Position numbers and translations under genes: made by a program. Below, in pieces: positions 11,301 to 20,835 of a stretch of 64,000 nucleotides of DNA (positions are counted from its first letter, which is position 1; every line of letters begins with the position of its first letter). The DNA is from Mycobacterium sp. Lineage in GTDB: Bacteria > Actinomycetota > Actinomycetes > Mycobacteriales > Mycobacteriaceae. Location: contig NZ_JASBVP010000012.1 in NCBI RefSeq assembly GCF_029961025.1, forward strand, positions 62,001 to 126,000, read 5' to 3'. The notes beneath the pieces were generated by a model, which saw only the letters and a list, made by a program, of their open reading frames with translations, was not told where the DNA came from and ran no database searches.

Positions 11301-11783
11301 ATCGGAATCCATGATTCCGACGAACACCCCCGTCGCCGACCCCCGCAACGACATCGGGTCGATCCCGGCCCGCTCCAGCGCCTCCCAGGACACCTCTAAT
11401 ATCAACCGCTGTTGCGGGTCCATCGCCAACGCCTCACGCGGGGTTATGCCGAAAAAACCGGCGTCGAAACCGGTTACATCGTCCAAAAAACCTCCGTGGC
11501 GGGTGTAGGACTTACCCGCCGCGTCGGGGTCCGGATCATACAGTGCCTCCACGTCCCAGCCCCGATCACGCGGAAATTCCGACACCCCGTCGAGGCCTTT
11601 CGCCACCATGTCCCACAGATCCTCTGGCGAACTCACTCCACCGGGAAATCGGCACCCCATTCCCACGATCGCGATCGGCGCGGACGACCGCGAGATGAGG
11701 GCACGATTCTGTTCCTTGAGCCGCTCAAGTTGTGTCAGCGCCTTTTGCAAGGCCTTGGTCGCCATGGCAAGTTGGCTGTTCAT
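5340..11783 (-). CDS. Type I modular polyketide synthase, KS-AT-DH-ER-KR-ACP
   Basis: A 2147-residue complete reducing module. After an N-terminal coiled-coil docking helix (residues 1-35) come KS (C206 in TACSSS), AT (S655 in GHSQG, with RVDVVQ and YASH, a methylmalonyl signature), DH (H964 in [11 protein letters not shown]), ER (about 1380-1700, with the NADPH loop [11 protein letters not shown]), KR (from about 1710, LDD motif typical of B-type) and ACP (S2024 in GFDSL). No thioesterase is present; the tail ends in acidic [10 protein letters not shown]. It closely resembles single modules of mycobacterial Pks12, Pks7 and Pks8. It probably receives the chain from the KS-AT-DH-KR synthase upstream and adds a fully reduced methyl-branched unit. 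The ATG at 11783 is preferred; a TTG at 11804, overlapping the upstream stop, and an ATG at 11765 are alternatives. The KR-ACP region is duplicated in its neighbour. Confidence 0.93.
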   Translation of the reverse strand: MNSQLAMATKALQKALTQLERLKEQNRALISRSSAPIAIVGMGCRFPGGVSSPEDLWDMVAKGLDGVSEFPRDRGWDVEALYDPDPDAAGKSYTRHGGFLDDVTGFDAGFFGITPREALAMDPQQRLILEVSWEALERAGIDPMSLRGSATGVFVGIMDSDYAFLGRNATELEGLRLTGATSSVASGRIAYLLGLEGPAVSVDTACSSSLVALHLAVQSLRSGECDLALAGGVTVMATPAVFIELSRHRGLAADGRCKAFSAAADGTGFSEGAGIVVVERLSDAQRLGHPVLALVRGSAVNQDGASNGLTAPNGPSQQRVIRAALTNAGLSAADVDVVEGHGTGTTLGDPIEAQALLATYGRNRTEPLWLGSIKSNIGHTSAAAGVAGVIKMVQAMRHGLMPKTLHVDTPSPHVDWSAGAVRLLTRAQPWSGEGRVRRAGVSSFGISGTNAHVILEQAPTVPESSSDGSDFAVKPAVVPWVLSGRTATALARQADQLLAFLQAHERLDIADVGLSLATRSALEHRAVVVDADRRQLLAGLAELSAGRQDPGAIVGRAQPVGKTVLVFPGQGSQWAGMGCDLLETLPVFAKQIDACAEVFSEFVDWSLIEVLRGRPGAPGLDRVDVVQPALFAVMVSLAELWKSVGVHPDAVIGHSQGEIAAAYVAGAVSLRDAARIVTMRSKLLSGLAGDGGMVSLACDAERAREVLSPFDGQIGVAAINGPSTLVVSGAVSALDELVRRCSDRGLRARRVDVDYASHSAQVEAIRDDLMRALAGIEPRSSAIEFFSTLTGGPIDTAGLDAGYWYQSLRKPVQFEAAVRGAARQGYGVFVESSPHPVLLADIEMTFAAHSGNSSGDPVTVPSLGRNDGGMQRFVTSAAQAFVAGVAVDWRSLFPQARFVELPTYPFERKRFWLSGEDADTDATGLGLESTAHALLGAVVPRPDSGAVVLTGRLSVSSQPWLTDHVVAGVALLPGAAFVEMAIRAGDEVGCTVVQELTLRTPLLISADGGVQVQVIVGPAGQAGQRTVAIYSRDCQPGAHWMLHADGMLGTGVTQPAAQMMVWPPPDAVPVDVSDAYQRLAEQGYHYGPAFQGLQQMWRRGLEIFAEAAIPEGVQAGGMGIHPVLLDAALHPGILSIGDARQTALSFCWQGVSLHAAGASRVRVRIAAATDEDAVSIELADTTGRPVLSVRSLLVRPVSAEHLQAAISAAGNLGPGLLEVTWSPITLPDPDIDRPPVTSWEALRARPGVGEHTGAENVVVLWEPEPAGRQGLLPSVYAATHRALEVLHSWLSGERPGTLVVLTHGAVALAGDDVTDLAGAAVWGLVRSAQTEHPGRIVLVDSDTPIDADVLVATGEPQLLIRAGTTYAARLTAATTEPVLRLPAGESPWRLASSGAGTFEELTLTAHPQGDAPLQAGQLRVAVQAVGLNFRDVLVALGIYPGPAVLGAEGAGVVVEVGPGVSGMAVGDRVMGLLSPAASMAVVDQRAIVPIPPGWSFAEAASVPVAFLTAYYALRDLAAIRPGESILVHAATGGVGMAAVQLARLWGAEVFATASVGKWDTLRNMGFDDAHIADSRTLEFEKKFLATSRGHGVDVVLNSLAGDFVDASLRLLPRGGRFVDMGKTDIRDAELIAGRHPGVRYQAFDLAQAGAPRIEQMLAELMRLFDTHTLHLPPVSTWDVRRAPEAFRFVSQARHIGKVVLTMPAPLASGTVLVTGGTGLVGAVLARHVVSRYGVRHVVLASRGGERAAGAAEVVARLTEAGARVQVVACDVADRDALARVLAGLPKLTGVIHAAGVLDDAPVTSLTPERLERVLRAKVDGAWHLHELTRDRDLAMFVLCSSMAGTIGSPGQANYAAANTFLDALATHRRAGGLAGLALAWGLWEQPSGLTEHLAERDLARMRRSGLIPMSSGQAVDLFDTALALDHPAVVAARLDTTVLADPSLSALLPPLFHDLIRRPRRAVLAQDAAAAQSTLAQRLHGLPADQQHQLLLDLVRSHIAAVLGRPDPGEIDTTRAFQDLGFDSLSAIELRNRLKTATGLPLSPTLIFDYPTPATLAEHLRSRIGSAAGGGETRLTQIGTIINDLRTLAATSDWSPAQRSQLAAQLENLASSLTAPDGHGSPQTDDRDIESASDTELFAILDEELGQ
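5608..6665. repeat. Long identical repeat, copy in the ER-containing PKS (KR-ACP)
   Basis: A block of 1058 bases that I see as identical to 12039-13096, in the same orientation at an offset of 6431. It encodes the KR domain, the linker and the ACP of the downstream PKS. Translations of both copies agree in several frames, which implies nucleotide identity rather than only protein identity. Both edges are sharp: sequence diverges immediately outside them. Confidence 0.93.
7675..7966. repeat. Second near-identical PKS repeat, downstream-gene copy (before ER)
   Basis: A block of 292 bases matching 13182-13473 with one mismatch (7938 G versus 13445 T). It encodes the linker and structural KR subdomain between DH and ER, including the stretch [16 protein letters not shown]. 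With the larger repeat it brackets the ER-coding segment 6666-7674. Confidence 0.92.
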
Positions 11784-11800
11784 TGCGGCGGTGTTTCCCC

Positions 11801-14800
11801 TCAATCCTCGTTGCCCAGCGCAATGTTCACCAGTTCGTCGAGGCTCATGTCCGAGATAGCGGCGCTGTCTTTTTTCTGCGACGGCCCCGACCCGTCACCG
11901 GCCATGCCGAGCAGGATGTCAAGGACACCTTCATCCCGAAGCCGCTGCACCGGAATCGAGGCCACCAGACGCCGGATTTCGGCGTCCCGCGCCTCGTCGG
12001 TGTCCCCGACGTGGTCGCCGCCGAGTTGCTGTTCGATGTGCTCGGCGAGGGTGGCGGGTGTGGGGTAGTCGAAGATGAGGGTGGGGGAGAGGGGCAGCCC
12101 GGTGGCGGTTTTGAGCCGGTTGCGAAGTTCGATGGCACTAAGCGAGTCGAATCCGAGGTCTTGGAAGGCCCGGGTGGTGTCGATCTCGCCGGGGTCGGGG
12201 CGGCCGAGCACCGCGGCGATGTGTGAGCGCACCAGATCCAGCAGCAGCTGGTGTTGCTGGTCGGCGGGCAGGCCGTGCAGGCGCTGGGCCAGTGTGGATT
12301 GCGCCGCCGCGGCATCCTGGGCGAGGACCGCCCGGCGGGGCCGGCGGATTAAGTCGTGAAACAGCGGCGGCAGCAGGGCGCTTAGGGAGGGGTCGGCCAA
12401 GACGGTGGTGTCCAGGCGGGCGGCCACCACGGCGGGGTGATCTAAAGCCAGCGCGGTGTCGAACAAGTCCACGGCCTGCCCGCTGCTCATCGGGATCAGC
12501 CCGCTGCGGCGCATGCGGGCCAGATCGCGCTCGGCGAGGTGCTCGGTTAGCCCGCTGGGCTGCTCCCACAGCCCCCACGCCAGCGCGAGCCCGGCCAGCC
12601 CGCCCGCCCGCCGGTGGGTGGCCAGGGCGTCTAAAAACGTGTTGGCCGCCGCGTAGTTGGCCTGACCGGGGGAGCCGATGGTGCCGGCCATCGACGAGCA
12701 CAACACAAACATCGCCAGATCCCGGTCTCGGGTCAGCTCATGCAGGTGCCAGGCCCCGTCCACCTTGGCGCGTAGCACCCTCTCCAGCCGCTCGGGGGTC
12801 AACGAGGTGACCGGTGCGTCATCGAGCACCCCGGCGGCATGGATCACCCCGGTCAGCTTCGGCAGCCCGGCCAGCACCCGCGCCAGCGCATCCCGATCGG
12901 CCACATCGCAGGCCACCACCTGCACCCGGGCACCCGCCTCGGTCAGCCGGGCCACCACCTCGGCCGCGCCCGCGGCGCGCTCCCCCCCACGACTGGCCAA
13001 CACCACATGACGCACCCCGTAGCGGCTGACCACATGCCGCGCCAACACCGCACCCACCAACCCCGTCCCCCCCGTCACCAACACCGTGCCCGAGGCATCT
13101 CCTACCGTCACCCCACCGGTCGTGGGATCGTTCGCGACGGACTCCGGGAACCCCGGCGCGGGCCGGGTAATGGCGGGGACCAGCCGAGCGGCGTAGGTGG
13201 TGCCGGCGCGGATCAGCAGCTGGGGTTCGCCGGTTGCGACCAGGACGTCCGCATCGATGGGGGTGTCGCTGTCGACGAGCACGATCCGGCCCGGATGCTC
13301 GGTTTGCGCCGAGCGCACCAGCCCCCAGACCGCGGCCCCGGCCAGGTCGGTGACGTCGTCACCGGCCAGTGCCACCGCCCCGTGGGTGAGCACCACCAGG
13401 GTGCCCGGTCGCTCACCGCTCAGCCAGGAGTGCAGCACCTCGAGTGCGCGGTGGGTGGCCGCATACACCGAAGACAGCGCCGGAGCGTCCTCGGGTGGTA
13501 GCTCCCAGATCACGACCGCGCCGGCCTCGCCGGTGTCACGGTTTTCCGGGTGGGCGGAAAACTCATCCCAACAGATCACCGGACGGCGCTCAGTGATGGT
13601 GCCGCGAACCGTCATGGGCGACCAGCCCAGTTCAAGGACACCTCGCCCGGGCTCACCCGCGAGGCAGACCGCTGCGCGCAGCTGCTGCTCGGTGACGGGG
13701 CGGGCCAGCAGCGCGCCCACCGACAACACCGGCAACCCCAAGGCGTCGGCCAGCTCCAGGGAGACCGCCTGCGGGCCCGCCGGGGCCAGGCGGGCCCGCA
13801 CCGCGGTGGCGCCCGCAGCGTGCAGGCACACCCCCTGCCAGCAAAACGGCAGCATCACCGGCGCGGCCTCATCGGCCATCAGCAACCCGTGCAGGGCGGC
13901 ATCCAGCAGCGCCGGATGGATCCCAAACCCCTCGGCCCCCCCGGCCGCCTGCGGCAGGCGCACCTCGGCGAACAGCTCCTGCCCGCGGCGCCACAACGCG
14001 CTTAGCCCCTGAAACGCCGGGCCGTACCCATAGCCGCGGCCCGCCAGCCGCCCATAACCCCCGTCGATCCGCACCGGCTCCGCCCCCGGCGGCGGCCACA
14101 CCGACAACGACACCTCCGGGCGGCGGGCCCGGGGGCTGACCACCCCCTCGGCGTGGCAGACCCACCCCGCCTCGGGGTGCTCCCGGCAAAACACCGCCAC
14201 CCGCCGCTGACCGGTGCCCTCGGGGGCCCCCACCAGCACCTGCAGCGCCACCGCCCCCGAGTCGGGCACCCGCAGCGGGCGGCGCACCGTCAACTCCTCA
14301 AGCACCGGGCAACCCACCTCATCCCCGGCGCGCACCGCCAACTCCACCAACCCCGCCCCGGGAAACACCCCCACACCGAACACCCGGTGATCCCCCAGCC
14401 AGGGCTGCGCCCCCAGCGCCAACCGCCCACTCAGCAGCAGCGCCCCACCCTCGGGCACCTCGATCACCGCCCCCAGCAGCGCATGCCCCCCGGCCTTCAA
14501 CCCCAACCCCGCCGCATCGGTGCCCGAACCGTCGGGGCTCAACCAAAACCGGCGCCGCTCAAAAGCGTAGGTGGGCAACTCCACCCACCCCCCACCGGGC
14601 AGCACCGCCCGCCACTTAACCCCCACACCGGCCACAAACCCCTGCGCGGCCGAGGCCACAAACCGCCCCAACCCCCCGTCGTGGCGGCCCAAGGTGGGCA
14701 GCACCACCACCGCGTCGGCCCCGCCCAGGCACTCGGCGGCGGTCTCTTCGATCCCGCTGATCAACCCCGGATGCGGGCTGGATTCGATAAACGTGCGATA

Positions 14801-17260
14801 CCCGTGCGTGCACGCGCTGCGCACCGCCGCCTCAAACTGCACGCCCTGACGCAGGTTGGCATACCAGTAGCCGGGGTCTAACCCGGCGGTGTCGACAAGA
14901 GCACCGGTGACGGTGGAAAAAAACCCGATCCGCGACGAGCGCGGCCGAATCCCCGCCAGCAGCCGCTCAAGCCGCCCGGCGATGGCCTCCACCGCGGCCG
15001 AATGCGCCGCGTAGTCCACCTCGATGCGCCGGGCCCGCAGCTGGCGGGCGGCGCAGTGGTGCAGCAGCTCCTGCAGGGCCTCGGCCTCCCCGGACACCAC
15101 CACCGCCGAGGGCCCGTTGACCGCGGCGATACCCACCCGCCCCCCCAGCGGGGCCAGCAGCTCGCGGGCCTGCTCGGCGCCGCACCCCAGCGCGGCCATG
15201 CCCCCCGGCCCGGAGACTTCCCGCAACAATTGGCTGCGCGCGGTGACCACCCGCGCCGCATCCCGCAGCGACAACGCCCCGGCCACACAGGCGGCGGCGA
15301 TCTCCCCCTGGGAATGCCCGATCACCGCATCCGGGTGCACCCCGATCGACTCCCACAACCCCGCCAGCGACACCATCACCGCAAACAGCGCCGGCTGCAC
15401 CACATCGACCCGATCCAGCCCCGGGGCCCCCGGCGCCCCGCGCAGCACCTCCAGCAGCGACCAGTCCACGAACTCTTCCAGCGCCTGCGCGCACTCGTCT
15501 AACCGCTCGGCGAACACCGGGGAGCACTCGCGCAACTGCATCCCCATGCCCGGCCACTGGCAGCCCTGGCCGGGAAACACCAGCACCGTCTTGCCCGCGG
15601 GCGCGGCGGCGGCGCTGATCACCCCCGGGCCCAGATCCCCCCCAGCCAGCCCCGCCAACCCCGCCAGCAGCTCCTCACGCCGCGCGCCGAGCACCACCGC
15701 GCGCCGCTCAAACACCGAGCGCCCCGCCAGCGACCAGCCCACATCCAGCGGATCCAGCTGCGGGTGGGCGGCCACAAACGCCCCCAACCGCCCCGCCTGG
15801 GCGCGCAACGCCCCCTCGGTCTTGGCCGAAAGCACCCACGCCAACACCGGGGGACGCCACGGCGCCGGCGGGCGCGGCGGCGCCGGCGGGGCCTCCTGCA
15901 CGATCACATGCGCATTAGTGCCCGAAATCCCAAACGAGGACACCCCCGCCCGGCGCACCCGCCCCCCCGCCGGCCACGCCCGCCCCCGGGTCAACAACTC
16001 CACCCGCCCCGCCGACCACTCCACATGCGGGCTGGGCGCATCCACATGCAACGTCGCCGGCAGCCACTCGTGGCGCAACGCCAACACCATCTTCATCACC
16101 CCCGCCACCCCCGCGGCCGCCTGGGTGTGGCCCATATTCGACTTGATCGAGCCCAGCCACAGCGGCTGGGCCCGATCCCGCCCATAGGTCGCCAGCAACG
16201 CCTGCGCCTCGATCGGATCCCCCAACGTGGTGCCGGTGCCATGGCCCTCCACCACATCCACATCGGCCGCCGAGAGCCCCGCACTGGCCAACGCCGCGCG
16301 CACCACCCGCTGCTGGGAGGGCCCATTGGGGGCGGTCAACCCGTTGGAGGCCCCATCCTGATTGACCGCCGAGCCGGCCACCACCGCCAACACCGGATGC
16401 CCCAGCCGCTGCGCATCCGAGAGCCGCTCCACCACCAGCATCCCCCCACCCTCGGAAAACCCGGTGCCGTCGGCGGCCGCGGCGAACGCCTTGCACCGCC
16501 CGTCCGGCGCCAACCCGCGCCAGCGGCTGAACTCCACGAAAATATCGGGGGTGGCGTTGACGGTCACCCCGCCCGCCAGGGCGAGATCGCATTCGCCGGA
16601 GCGCAGTGAGGCCACCGCCATGTGCAACGCCACCAGCGAGGACGAACACGCGGTATCCACCGACACCGCCGGGCCCTCCAACCCCAGCACATAGGCCACC
16701 CGGCCCGAGGCCACGCTGGAGGTCGTGCCGGTCAGGCGATAGCCCTCCAGCCGCGCTGAATCCCGCCCCAGCAGCCCGTAATAGGCGTCCATAATCCCCA
16801 GGAACACCCCGGTCGCCGAACCCCGCAACGACGTCGGGTCGATCCCGGCCCGCTCCAAGGCCTCCCACGACAACTCCAACAGCATCCGATGTTGCGGGTC
16901 GGTCGCCAGCGCCTCGGCCGGTGACACCCCGAAAAAGCCGGCGTCAAAACCCGCGACGTCATCGACAAAGCCCCCGTGCCGGGTGTAGGTCTTCCCCGGC
17001 GCGTCGGGATCCGGATCGAACAATCCCTCCACGTCCCAGCCCCGATCCCGGGGGAAGTCAGAGACCACATCACGACCTTCGGCCAGCATCTCCCAGAGGT
17101 CCTCGGGGGAATTCACCCCACCCGGAAACCGGCACGCCATCCCGATGATGGCGATCGGCTGCGAAGCTTTAGCTTCTAACTCGGCCAGGCGTCGTCGTGT
17201 CCGGCGCAGATCAAGGGTGAGACGTTTGAGGTAATCGAGGTGCTTGGTGGTCTCTGGCAT
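11801..17260 (-). CDS. Type I modular polyketide synthase, KS-AT-DH-KR-ACP (no ER)
   Basis: An 1819-residue PKS module. An N-terminal helix rich in Arg, Leu and Glu (residues 1-33) is followed by KS (C205 in TACSSS, His340, His378), AT (S650 in GHSQG, RVDVVQ, and YAAH where YASH is usual), DH (H958 in [12 protein letters not shown]1120 in HPALLD), KR (nucleotide loop at about 1395-1402, LDD near 1480, Y1536) and ACP (S1706 in GFDSL). The C-terminal tail [12 protein letters not shown] resembles an inter-polypeptide docking peptide. There is no ER between DH and KR: a linker of about 30 residues replaces it. The predicted product is an unsaturated extension unit. ATG at 17260 has AGGGA seven bases upstream. 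The stop lies at the start of the next PKS gene, so the two are co-translated. Homology is to Pks12/7/8-type synthases. Confidence 0.93.
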   Translation of the reverse strand: MPETTKHLDYLKRLTLDLRRTRRRLAELEAKASQPIAIIGMACRFPGGVNSPEDLWEMLAEGRDVVSDFPRDRGWDVEGLFDPDPDAPGKTYTRHGGFVDDVAGFDAGFFGVSPAEALATDPQHRMLLELSWEALERAGIDPTSLRGSATGVFLGIMDAYYGLLGRDSARLEGYRLTGTTSSVASGRVAYVLGLEGPAVSVDTACSSSLVALHMAVASLRSGECDLALAGGVTVNATPDIFVEFSRWRGLAPDGRCKAFAAAADGTGFSEGGGMLVVERLSDAQRLGHPVLAVVAGSAVNQDGASNGLTAPNGPSQQRVVRAALASAGLSAADVDVVEGHGTGTTLGDPIEAQALLATYGRDRAQPLWLGSIKSNMGHTQAAAGVAGVMKMVLALRHEWLPATLHVDAPSPHVEWSAGRVELLTRGRAWPAGGRVRRAGVSSFGISGTNAHVIVQEAPPAPPRPPAPWRPPVLAWVLSAKTEGALRAQAGRLGAFVAAHPQLDPLDVGWSLAGRSVFERRAVVLGARREELLAGLAGLAGGDLGPGVISAAAAPAGKTVLVFPGQGCQWPGMGMQLRECSPVFAERLDECAQALEEFVDWSLLEVLRGAPGAPGLDRVDVVQPALFAVMVSLAGLWESIGVHPDAVIGHSQGEIAAACVAGALSLRDAARVVTARSQLLREVSGPGGMAALGCGAEQARELLAPLGGRVGIAAVNGPSAVVVSGEAEALQELLHHCAARQLRARRIEVDYAAHSAAVEAIAGRLERLLAGIRPRSSRIGFFSTVTGALVDTAGLDPGYWYANLRQGVQFEAAVRSACTHGYRTFIESSPHPGLISGIEETAAECLGGADAVVVLPTLGRHDGGLGRFVASAAQGFVAGVGVKWRAVLPGGGWVELPTYAFERRRFWLSPDGSGTDAAGLGLKAGGHALLGAVIEVPEGGALLLSGRLALGAQPWLGDHRVFGVGVFPGAGLVELAVRAGDEVGCPVLEELTVRRPLRVPDSGAVALQVLVGAPEGTGQRRVAVFCREHPEAGWVCHAEGVVSPRARRPEVSLSVWPPPGAEPVRIDGGYGRLAGRGYGYGPAFQGLSALWRRGQELFAEVRLPQAAGGAEGFGIHPALLDAALHGLLMADEAAPVMLPFCWQGVCLHAAGATAVRARLAPAGPQAVSLELADALGLPVLSVGALLARPVTEQQLRAAVCLAGEPGRGVLELGWSPMTVRGTITERRPVICWDEFSAHPENRDTGEAGAVVIWELPPEDAPALSSVYAATHRALEVLHSWLSGERPGTLVVLTHGAVALAGDDVTDLAGAAVWGLVRSAQTEHPGRIVLVDSDTPIDADVLVATGEPQLLIRAGTTYAARLVPAITRPAPGFPESVANDPTTGGVTVGDASGTVLVTGGTGLVGAVLARHVVSRYGVRHVVLASRGGERAAGAAEVVARLTEAGARVQVVACDVADRDALARVLAGLPKLTGVIHAAGVLDDAPVTSLTPERLERVLRAKVDGAWHLHELTRDRDLAMFVLCSSMAGTIGSPGQANYAAANTFLDALATHRRAGGLAGLALAWGLWEQPSGLTEHLAERDLARMRRSGLIPMSSGQAVDLFDTALALDHPAVVAARLDTTVLADPSLSALLPPLFHDLIRRPRRAVLAQDAAAAQSTLAQRLHGLPADQQHQLLLDLVRSHIAAVLGRPDPGEIDTTRAFQDLGFDSLSAIELRNRLKTATGLPLSPTLIFDYPTPATLAEHIEQQLGGDHVGDTDEARDAEIRRLVASIPVQRLRDEGVLDILLGMAGDGSGPSQKKDSAAISDMSLDELVNIALGNED
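12039..13096. repeat. Long identical repeat, copy in the ER-less PKS (KR-ACP)
   Basis: Partner of the 5608-6665 block, with the same length and orientation. It encodes the KR and ACP of the upstream PKS. The upstream edge lies within the GTVLVTGG strand region of KR, and the downstream edge just after the ACP, before the C-terminal docking tail. The KS and AT domains of the two synthases are homologous but clearly diverged, so the identity is regional and fits gene conversion or recent domain duplication. Confidence 0.93.
13182..13473. repeat. Second near-identical PKS repeat, upstream-gene copy
   Basis: Partner of 7675-7966. Here only 85 bases (13097-13181) separate it from the large KR-ACP repeat, whereas the other PKS has 1009 bases of ER-coding sequence at the same place. 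Confidence 0.92.
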
Positions 17261-17338
17261 CGGTAATCCCTGCGGAGGGGCAGCCCCTTCAAGCGGTGTG
17301 TCAGTGGCCCAACCTCGTTCCGCTCGCTTGCTTTGGTG

Positions 17339-17344
17339 ATTCTA
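17339..17344 (-). promoter_or_regulatory. Candidate -10 element for the PKS pair
   Basis: On the minus strand this reads TAGAAT, one base from the TATAAT consensus, 79 bases before the PKS start codon at 17260. No convincing -35 is visible, which is common in mycobacteria. It lies in the 184-base gap between prrB and the PKS genes. That gap also has a short GCCGA/TCGGC hairpin at 17412-17425 just after prrB, a weak terminator candidate. Prediction from sequence only. Confidence 0.35.
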
Positions 17345-17444
17345 AACGGCCCACCGGCCGGCACCCGATTCGGCCACGGCACCCGAGACGGCTGCGACCG
17401 GCCGGCGGGCAGCCGAAAATTCGGCCCGGTCGGGCGCCAAAGCC

Positions 17445-18779
17445 TCAGCTCGGGGCGGGAAGCCGCAGCACCAGCCGCACCCCACCGAGCGGGCTGTCCT
17501 CCAATGAGGCTGTGCCGCCATGCAATTGAGCCTGTTGAGCCACTAACGCCAGCCCCAGGCCCGAGCCGGAGTGCGAGGCCGTGGATCCCCGGGAGAACCG
17601 CTTGAACACCATCTCGCGTTCCTCCTCGGGCACCCCGACACCGTTGTCGTCGACGGCGATCTCCACCCCGGCGCGGGAACTGACCGCCGACAGCTGCACG
17701 TGCGTGGCGCCGCCGTGTTTCACGGCGTTGGCGATGGCGTTGTCGACGGCGAGGCGCAATCCCGCAGGCAAGCCCACAATGATGCAGGTCGGCGACGGCA
17801 CCAGCGAAACGTTGAGTTCGGGATAAACCCGCATCGCGTCGTGAGCGGCGCGGTCCAAAAGCTCGGTGATGTCGACGGGCACATGATCCTCGGATGTCGA
17901 CAGCTCACCCTGCGCCAGCCGCTCGAGCGCGCTGAGCGTGGCCTCGATCCGCGACTGGGTGCGGATCACGTCGTGCAGCACTTCTTTGCGCTGTTCCTCG
18001 GGCAGCTCCAGGGTGGCCAACACCTCCAGATTGGTGCGCATAGCGGTGAGCGGGGTGCGCAGCTCATGCGCGGACACCGAGGCGAAGTCCCGCGCCGAGG
18101 CCAGCGCTTCCTTAGTGCGGTTTTGCTCTTTCCAGATGCGCTGCAGCATGCCCCGCATCGCCTCACCGATCTCGACGGCCTCGGTCGCGCCGCGCACCTC
18201 GATCTCGGGGGCTTCACCGCCGACTTCGATCGATCGGGTTTGCTGCGCCAGCCGTTTGAGCGGGCGTACCGCGAAGGCGGCCAGCAACCAGCCGAACACC
18301 GCGGCCGCGCCGATCGCCAGGCCACAGATCAGGATCACCCGGCGGTGCTGGTCGTTGGTCTCCTTGATGGTCTCGTCATAGGTGGCACCGACTTCCACCG
18401 ACATCGGTCCCGGCCCGGGAATGTCGACGGTGCGCACCCGGTAACGCTTCCCGTCGACATAGGTATCGGCATAGCCGGGAGGCAGCGGCGGCAGCGTGAC
18501 CTTCGAATTGGACGTGACCTGGTTGCCCTTGCGCACGGTGATGACCGCGCCCCGGTCGCTGGCGGACTTGGGCACTTCGCCGATGGTGATGAACGGGATT
18601 GCGAAACCCGCCGCCTCGTCCAGGCGCCGGTCCAGCCAATACAGCCGGTCCTTGGTGATGCCGAACCAGACGTTGACGCCGACGATGAGCACCGCGATCG
18701 CCGTCCCGACGGCCACCGCCAATCCCACCCGGGTGCGCAGCGACGGTGTGCGGGCGAAAATCCGCGACAGCAGGCTCAT
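17445..18779 (-). CDS. prrB: Sensor histidine kinase PrrB
   Basis: A 444-residue membrane histidine kinase, partner of PrrA. The order is a first membrane helix (about 18-40), an extracytoplasmic sensor region, a second helix (about 150-170), HAMP, a HisKA domain with the H-box SAHELRTPLTAMRTN (H238), and an ATPase domain with NAVKHGG, DNGVGVP and GSGLGLAL. Sequence and gene order with the next regulator match mycobacterial PrrB (Rv0902c), the sensor of a two-component system reported as essential in M. tuberculosis and linked to intracellular adaptation and respiration. It starts 24 bases after the prrA stop, on the same strand, so the two form one operon. Unusually, the gene downstream is a PKS pair. 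Confidence 0.95.
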   Translation of the reverse strand: MSLLSRIFARTPSLRTRVGLAVAVGTAIAVLIVGVNVWFGITKDRLYWLDRRLDEAAGFAIPFITIGEVPKSASDRGAVITVRKGNQVTSNSKVTLPPLPPGYADTYVDGKRYRVRTVDIPGPGPMSVEVGATYDETIKETNDQHRRVILICGLAIGAAAVFGWLLAAFAVRPLKRLAQQTRSIEVGGEAPEIEVRGATEAVEIGEAMRGMLQRIWKEQNRTKEALASARDFASVSAHELRTPLTAMRTNLEVLATLELPEEQRKEVLHDVIRTQSRIEATLSALERLAQGELSTSEDHVPVDITELLDRAAHDAMRVYPELNVSLVPSPTCIIVGLPAGLRLAVDNAIANAVKHGGATHVQLSAVSSRAGVEIAVDDNGVGVPEEEREMVFKRFSRGSTASHSGSGLGLALVAQQAQLHGGTASLEDSPLGGVRLVLRLPAPS

Positions 18780-18803
18780 GGCTCGGCGCTCATCCGTTCC
18801 CCG

Positions 18804-19505
18804 TCACTGCATGCGCAGGACGAACCCCACTCCACGCACGGTGTGCAGCAGCCGTGGCGCGCCTCCGGCCTCCAGCTTGCGGCGCAGGTACCCGATGAAT
18901 ACGTCCACGACATTGGTGTCGGCGGCGAAATCGTAGCCCCACACCAGCTCCAGCAGCTGGGCCCGCGAGAGCACCGCCGCCTTGTGCTCGGCCAGCACCG
19001 CCAGCAGGTCGAACTCGCGTTTGGTCAGCTCGACGTCGACCCCGTTGACCCGGGCCCGCCGACCGGGAATGTCCACCTCCAGCGGGCCCACCGTGATGGT
19101 CTCCGAGGAGGAGGTTGCCGTCGAGCCGCGGCGGCGCAGCAGGGCGCGCACCCGCGCAACCAGCTCGGCCAGCACGAACGGTTTGACCAGGTAGTCATCG
19201 GCGCCGGCTTCCAGGCCCATCACCCGATCGTCGACCGAGCTGCGCGCACTGAGCACGCAGACCGGGACGTCATTGTCCATCGCACGCAGCGCGGTCACCA
19301 CGCTGACGCCGTCCAGCACCGGCATATTGATGTCGAGCACGATCGCGTCCGGGCGGGTCTCGGTCGCACTGCGCAGGGCCTCGGCGCCGTCGGCCGCGGT
19401 CGACACCTCGAATCCGGACAGCCGCAATCCGCGCTCCAGCGACGCCAGCACGTCGGAGTCGTCATCGACAACCAGTACCCGAGGCGAGGTCACACCACTG
19501 TCCAT
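18804..19505 (-). CDS. prrA: Response regulator PrrA (OmpR family)
   Basis: A 233-residue DNA-binding response regulator. The receiver domain (about 8-120) has the acidic pocket VVDDD, the phospho-acceptor Asp58 in LDINMP, and the conserved Lys in YLVKPF. The C-terminal winged helix (about 140-230) has the OmpR-type features [15 protein letters not shown] and [13 protein letters not shown]. The ATG at 19505 gives the usual N terminus [16 protein letters not shown] with AGG six bases upstream; longer in-frame starts are unlikely. It is divergent from the CIRCE-preceded glycosyltransferase gene. Identity as PrrA (Rv0903c) is firm on sequence and on pairing with PrrB. Confidence 0.96.
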   Translation of the reverse strand: MDSGVTSPRVLVVDDDSDVLASLERGLRLSGFEVSTAADGAEALRSATETRPDAIVLDINMPVLDGVSVVTALRAMDNDVPVCVLSARSSVDDRVMGLEAGADDYLVKPFVLAELVARVRALLRRRGSTATSSSETITVGPLEVDIPGRRARVNGVDVELTKREFDLLAVLAEHKAAVLSRAQLLELVWGYDFAADTNVVDVFIGYLRRKLEAGGAPRLLHTVRGVGFVLRMQ

Positions 19506-19613
19506 GCAGCCTATCTTGCCTGATTGACACGCACGGCTGTGGGAAGACCACCGGCCGGGTCGCCCGGTGGCCGCCGGCCCCAACTGGCGGAAACCCGCTC
19601 GAATGACCCATAA

Positions 19614-19640
19614 TTAGCACTCGTTAGTGGAGAGTGCTAA
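19614..19640. promoter_or_regulatory. Perfect CIRCE element (HrcA operator)
   Basis: The sequence is TTAGCACTC, nine bases (19623-19631), then GAGTGCTAA. This is an exact match to the CIRCE consensus, the operator of the heat-shock repressor HrcA that normally controls groES/groEL. It lies 34 bases before the glycosyltransferase start codon in the prrA-glycosyltransferase divergent region. A CATAAT sequence at 19609-19614 could be a -10 box, which would put the start of transcription inside the operator, the usual arrangement for HrcA control. No chaperone gene is nearby. Confidence 0.92.
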
Positions 19641-19674
19641 CTCGTGTGCGTAAGAGCTCAAGAGAAAGGATGAA

Positions 19675-20835
19675 ATGGCGATGCGCGCCGGCGATTTCAT
19701 CTCCGTGGTGTGCGACCCGATGCGGATCGTGCTCGTCGTGCCCCCCTATTTCGATGTTCCGCCGAACGGGTACGGCGGCGTCGAAGCGGTGGTGGCCGAT
19801 CTTGCCGACGCGCTCGTCGCACGCGGCCATCACGTCACCGTGCTCGGCGCGGGCACATCGGGCACCACGGCGCGCTTCATCGCATTGTGGGACCGGACCG
19901 TTCCGGAGCGGTTGGGCGAGCCCTACCCCGAGGTCATGCACGCGCTGAAGGTCCGCCGCGCCATCGCCCGAATCACCGAGACCGAGGGGATCGACGTCAT
20001 CCACGACCACACCTTCGCCGGCGCGCTAAACGCGCCGTTTTATCACAGCCTCGGGTTGCCGACGGTGGTGACCGTGCACGGCCCGATCGACGACGACCTC
20101 TACCCGTACTATCGGGAACTCGGCGACGACGTCGGACTGGTCGCCATCAGCGATCGCCAGCAGGAATTGGCCCCGGACCTGAATTGGATTGGCCGCGTGC
20201 ACAATGCGTTGCGGGTCGAGGAGTGGCCGTTTCAGGCCGAAAAGCGTGATTACGCCTTATTTTTGGGCCGTTTCGCACCCTACAAAGGGGCGCATCTGGC
20301 GGTGCAGGCGGCGCACGAGGCCGGTATCCGGCTGGTGTTGGCGGGCAAATGTACCGAGCCGGCGGAGAAAGCGTACTTCGAGGAATGCGTGCGCCCGCTG
20401 CTCACCGAAAACGATCACGTGTTCGGGGTTGCGGATGCCGCCAGCAAGCGCAGACTATTGGCGGACGCGCAGTGTCTGCTATTCCCGGTCCAATGGGAGG
20501 AGCCGTTCGGGATAGTGATGATTGAGGCGATGGCGTGCGGCACACCCGTAGTGGCACTGCCCGGCGGTGCGGTGCCCGAAGTGGTCGTCGACGGGGTTAC
20601 CGGGCTGATCTGCGAGGATCCGGCCGAGTTGCCCGCGGCGATCGCGCGGGCCCGCGAGCTTGACCCGGCCGCCTGTCGACGGCATGTTGCGGCGAACTTC
20701 GGTGTGGCGCAGCTGGGTTCCGGATACGAGAGGATTTACCAGCAGGTGGTCGGCTGCCGCACCGTGCCCGGTGTGCGCCAGGCGATGGTGCGCGCGGGCT
20801 TGTCTGACGACGAGAGCCGGCGAGCCACCGCGTGA
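19675..20835 (+). CDS. GT4-family glycosyltransferase downstream of CIRCE
   Basis: A 386-residue GT-B glycosyltransferase. The N-terminal domain has MRIVLVVPPYFDVPPNGYGG, typical of the glycine-rich acceptor-side loop. The C-terminal domain has LFLGRFAPYKGAH and the EPFGIVMIEAMACGTPVV stretch, whose Glu-x7-Glu binds the nucleotide sugar. The ATG at 19675 has AAAGGA at good spacing; an ATG at 19720 would give the tidier N terminus MRIVLVV and cannot be excluded. The stop overlaps the start of the next gene (GTGA), so it is co-translated with an amylo-alpha-1,6-glucosidase-like enzyme, suggesting alpha-glucan or another glucosylated product. Acceptor and donor are not known. The perfect CIRCE element upstream predicts heat-shock induction through HrcA. 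Confidence 0.87.
   Translation: MAMRAGDFISVVCDPMRIVLVVPPYFDVPPNGYGGVEAVVADLADALVARGHHVTVLGAGTSGTTARFIALWDRTVPERLGEPYPEVMHALKVRRAIARITETEGIDVIHDHTFAGALNAPFYHSLGLPTVVTVHGPIDDDLYPYYRELGDDVGLVAISDRQQELAPDLNWIGRVHNALRVEEWPFQAEKRDYALFLGRFAPYKGAHLAVQAAHEAGIRLVLAGKCTEPAEKAYFEECVRPLLTENDHVFGVADAASKRRLLADAQCLLFPVQWEEPFGIVMIEAMACGTPVVALPGGAVPEVVVDGVTGLICEDPAELPAAIARARELDPAACRRHVAANFGVAQLGSGYERIYQQVVGCRTVPGVRQAMVRAGLSDDESRRATA

Noticed and set aside
5608..13473. The long PKS repeats as a possible assembly artefact.
   Set aside because: Not adopted, because the flanking sequences differ and both genes keep intact frames and correct domain order, but it cannot be excluded without long reads.
17571..19523. 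A 650-codon plus-strand frame across prrB and prrA.
   Set aside because: It is antisense to two firmly identified genes and consists of Arg/Gly/His-rich sequence without a fold.
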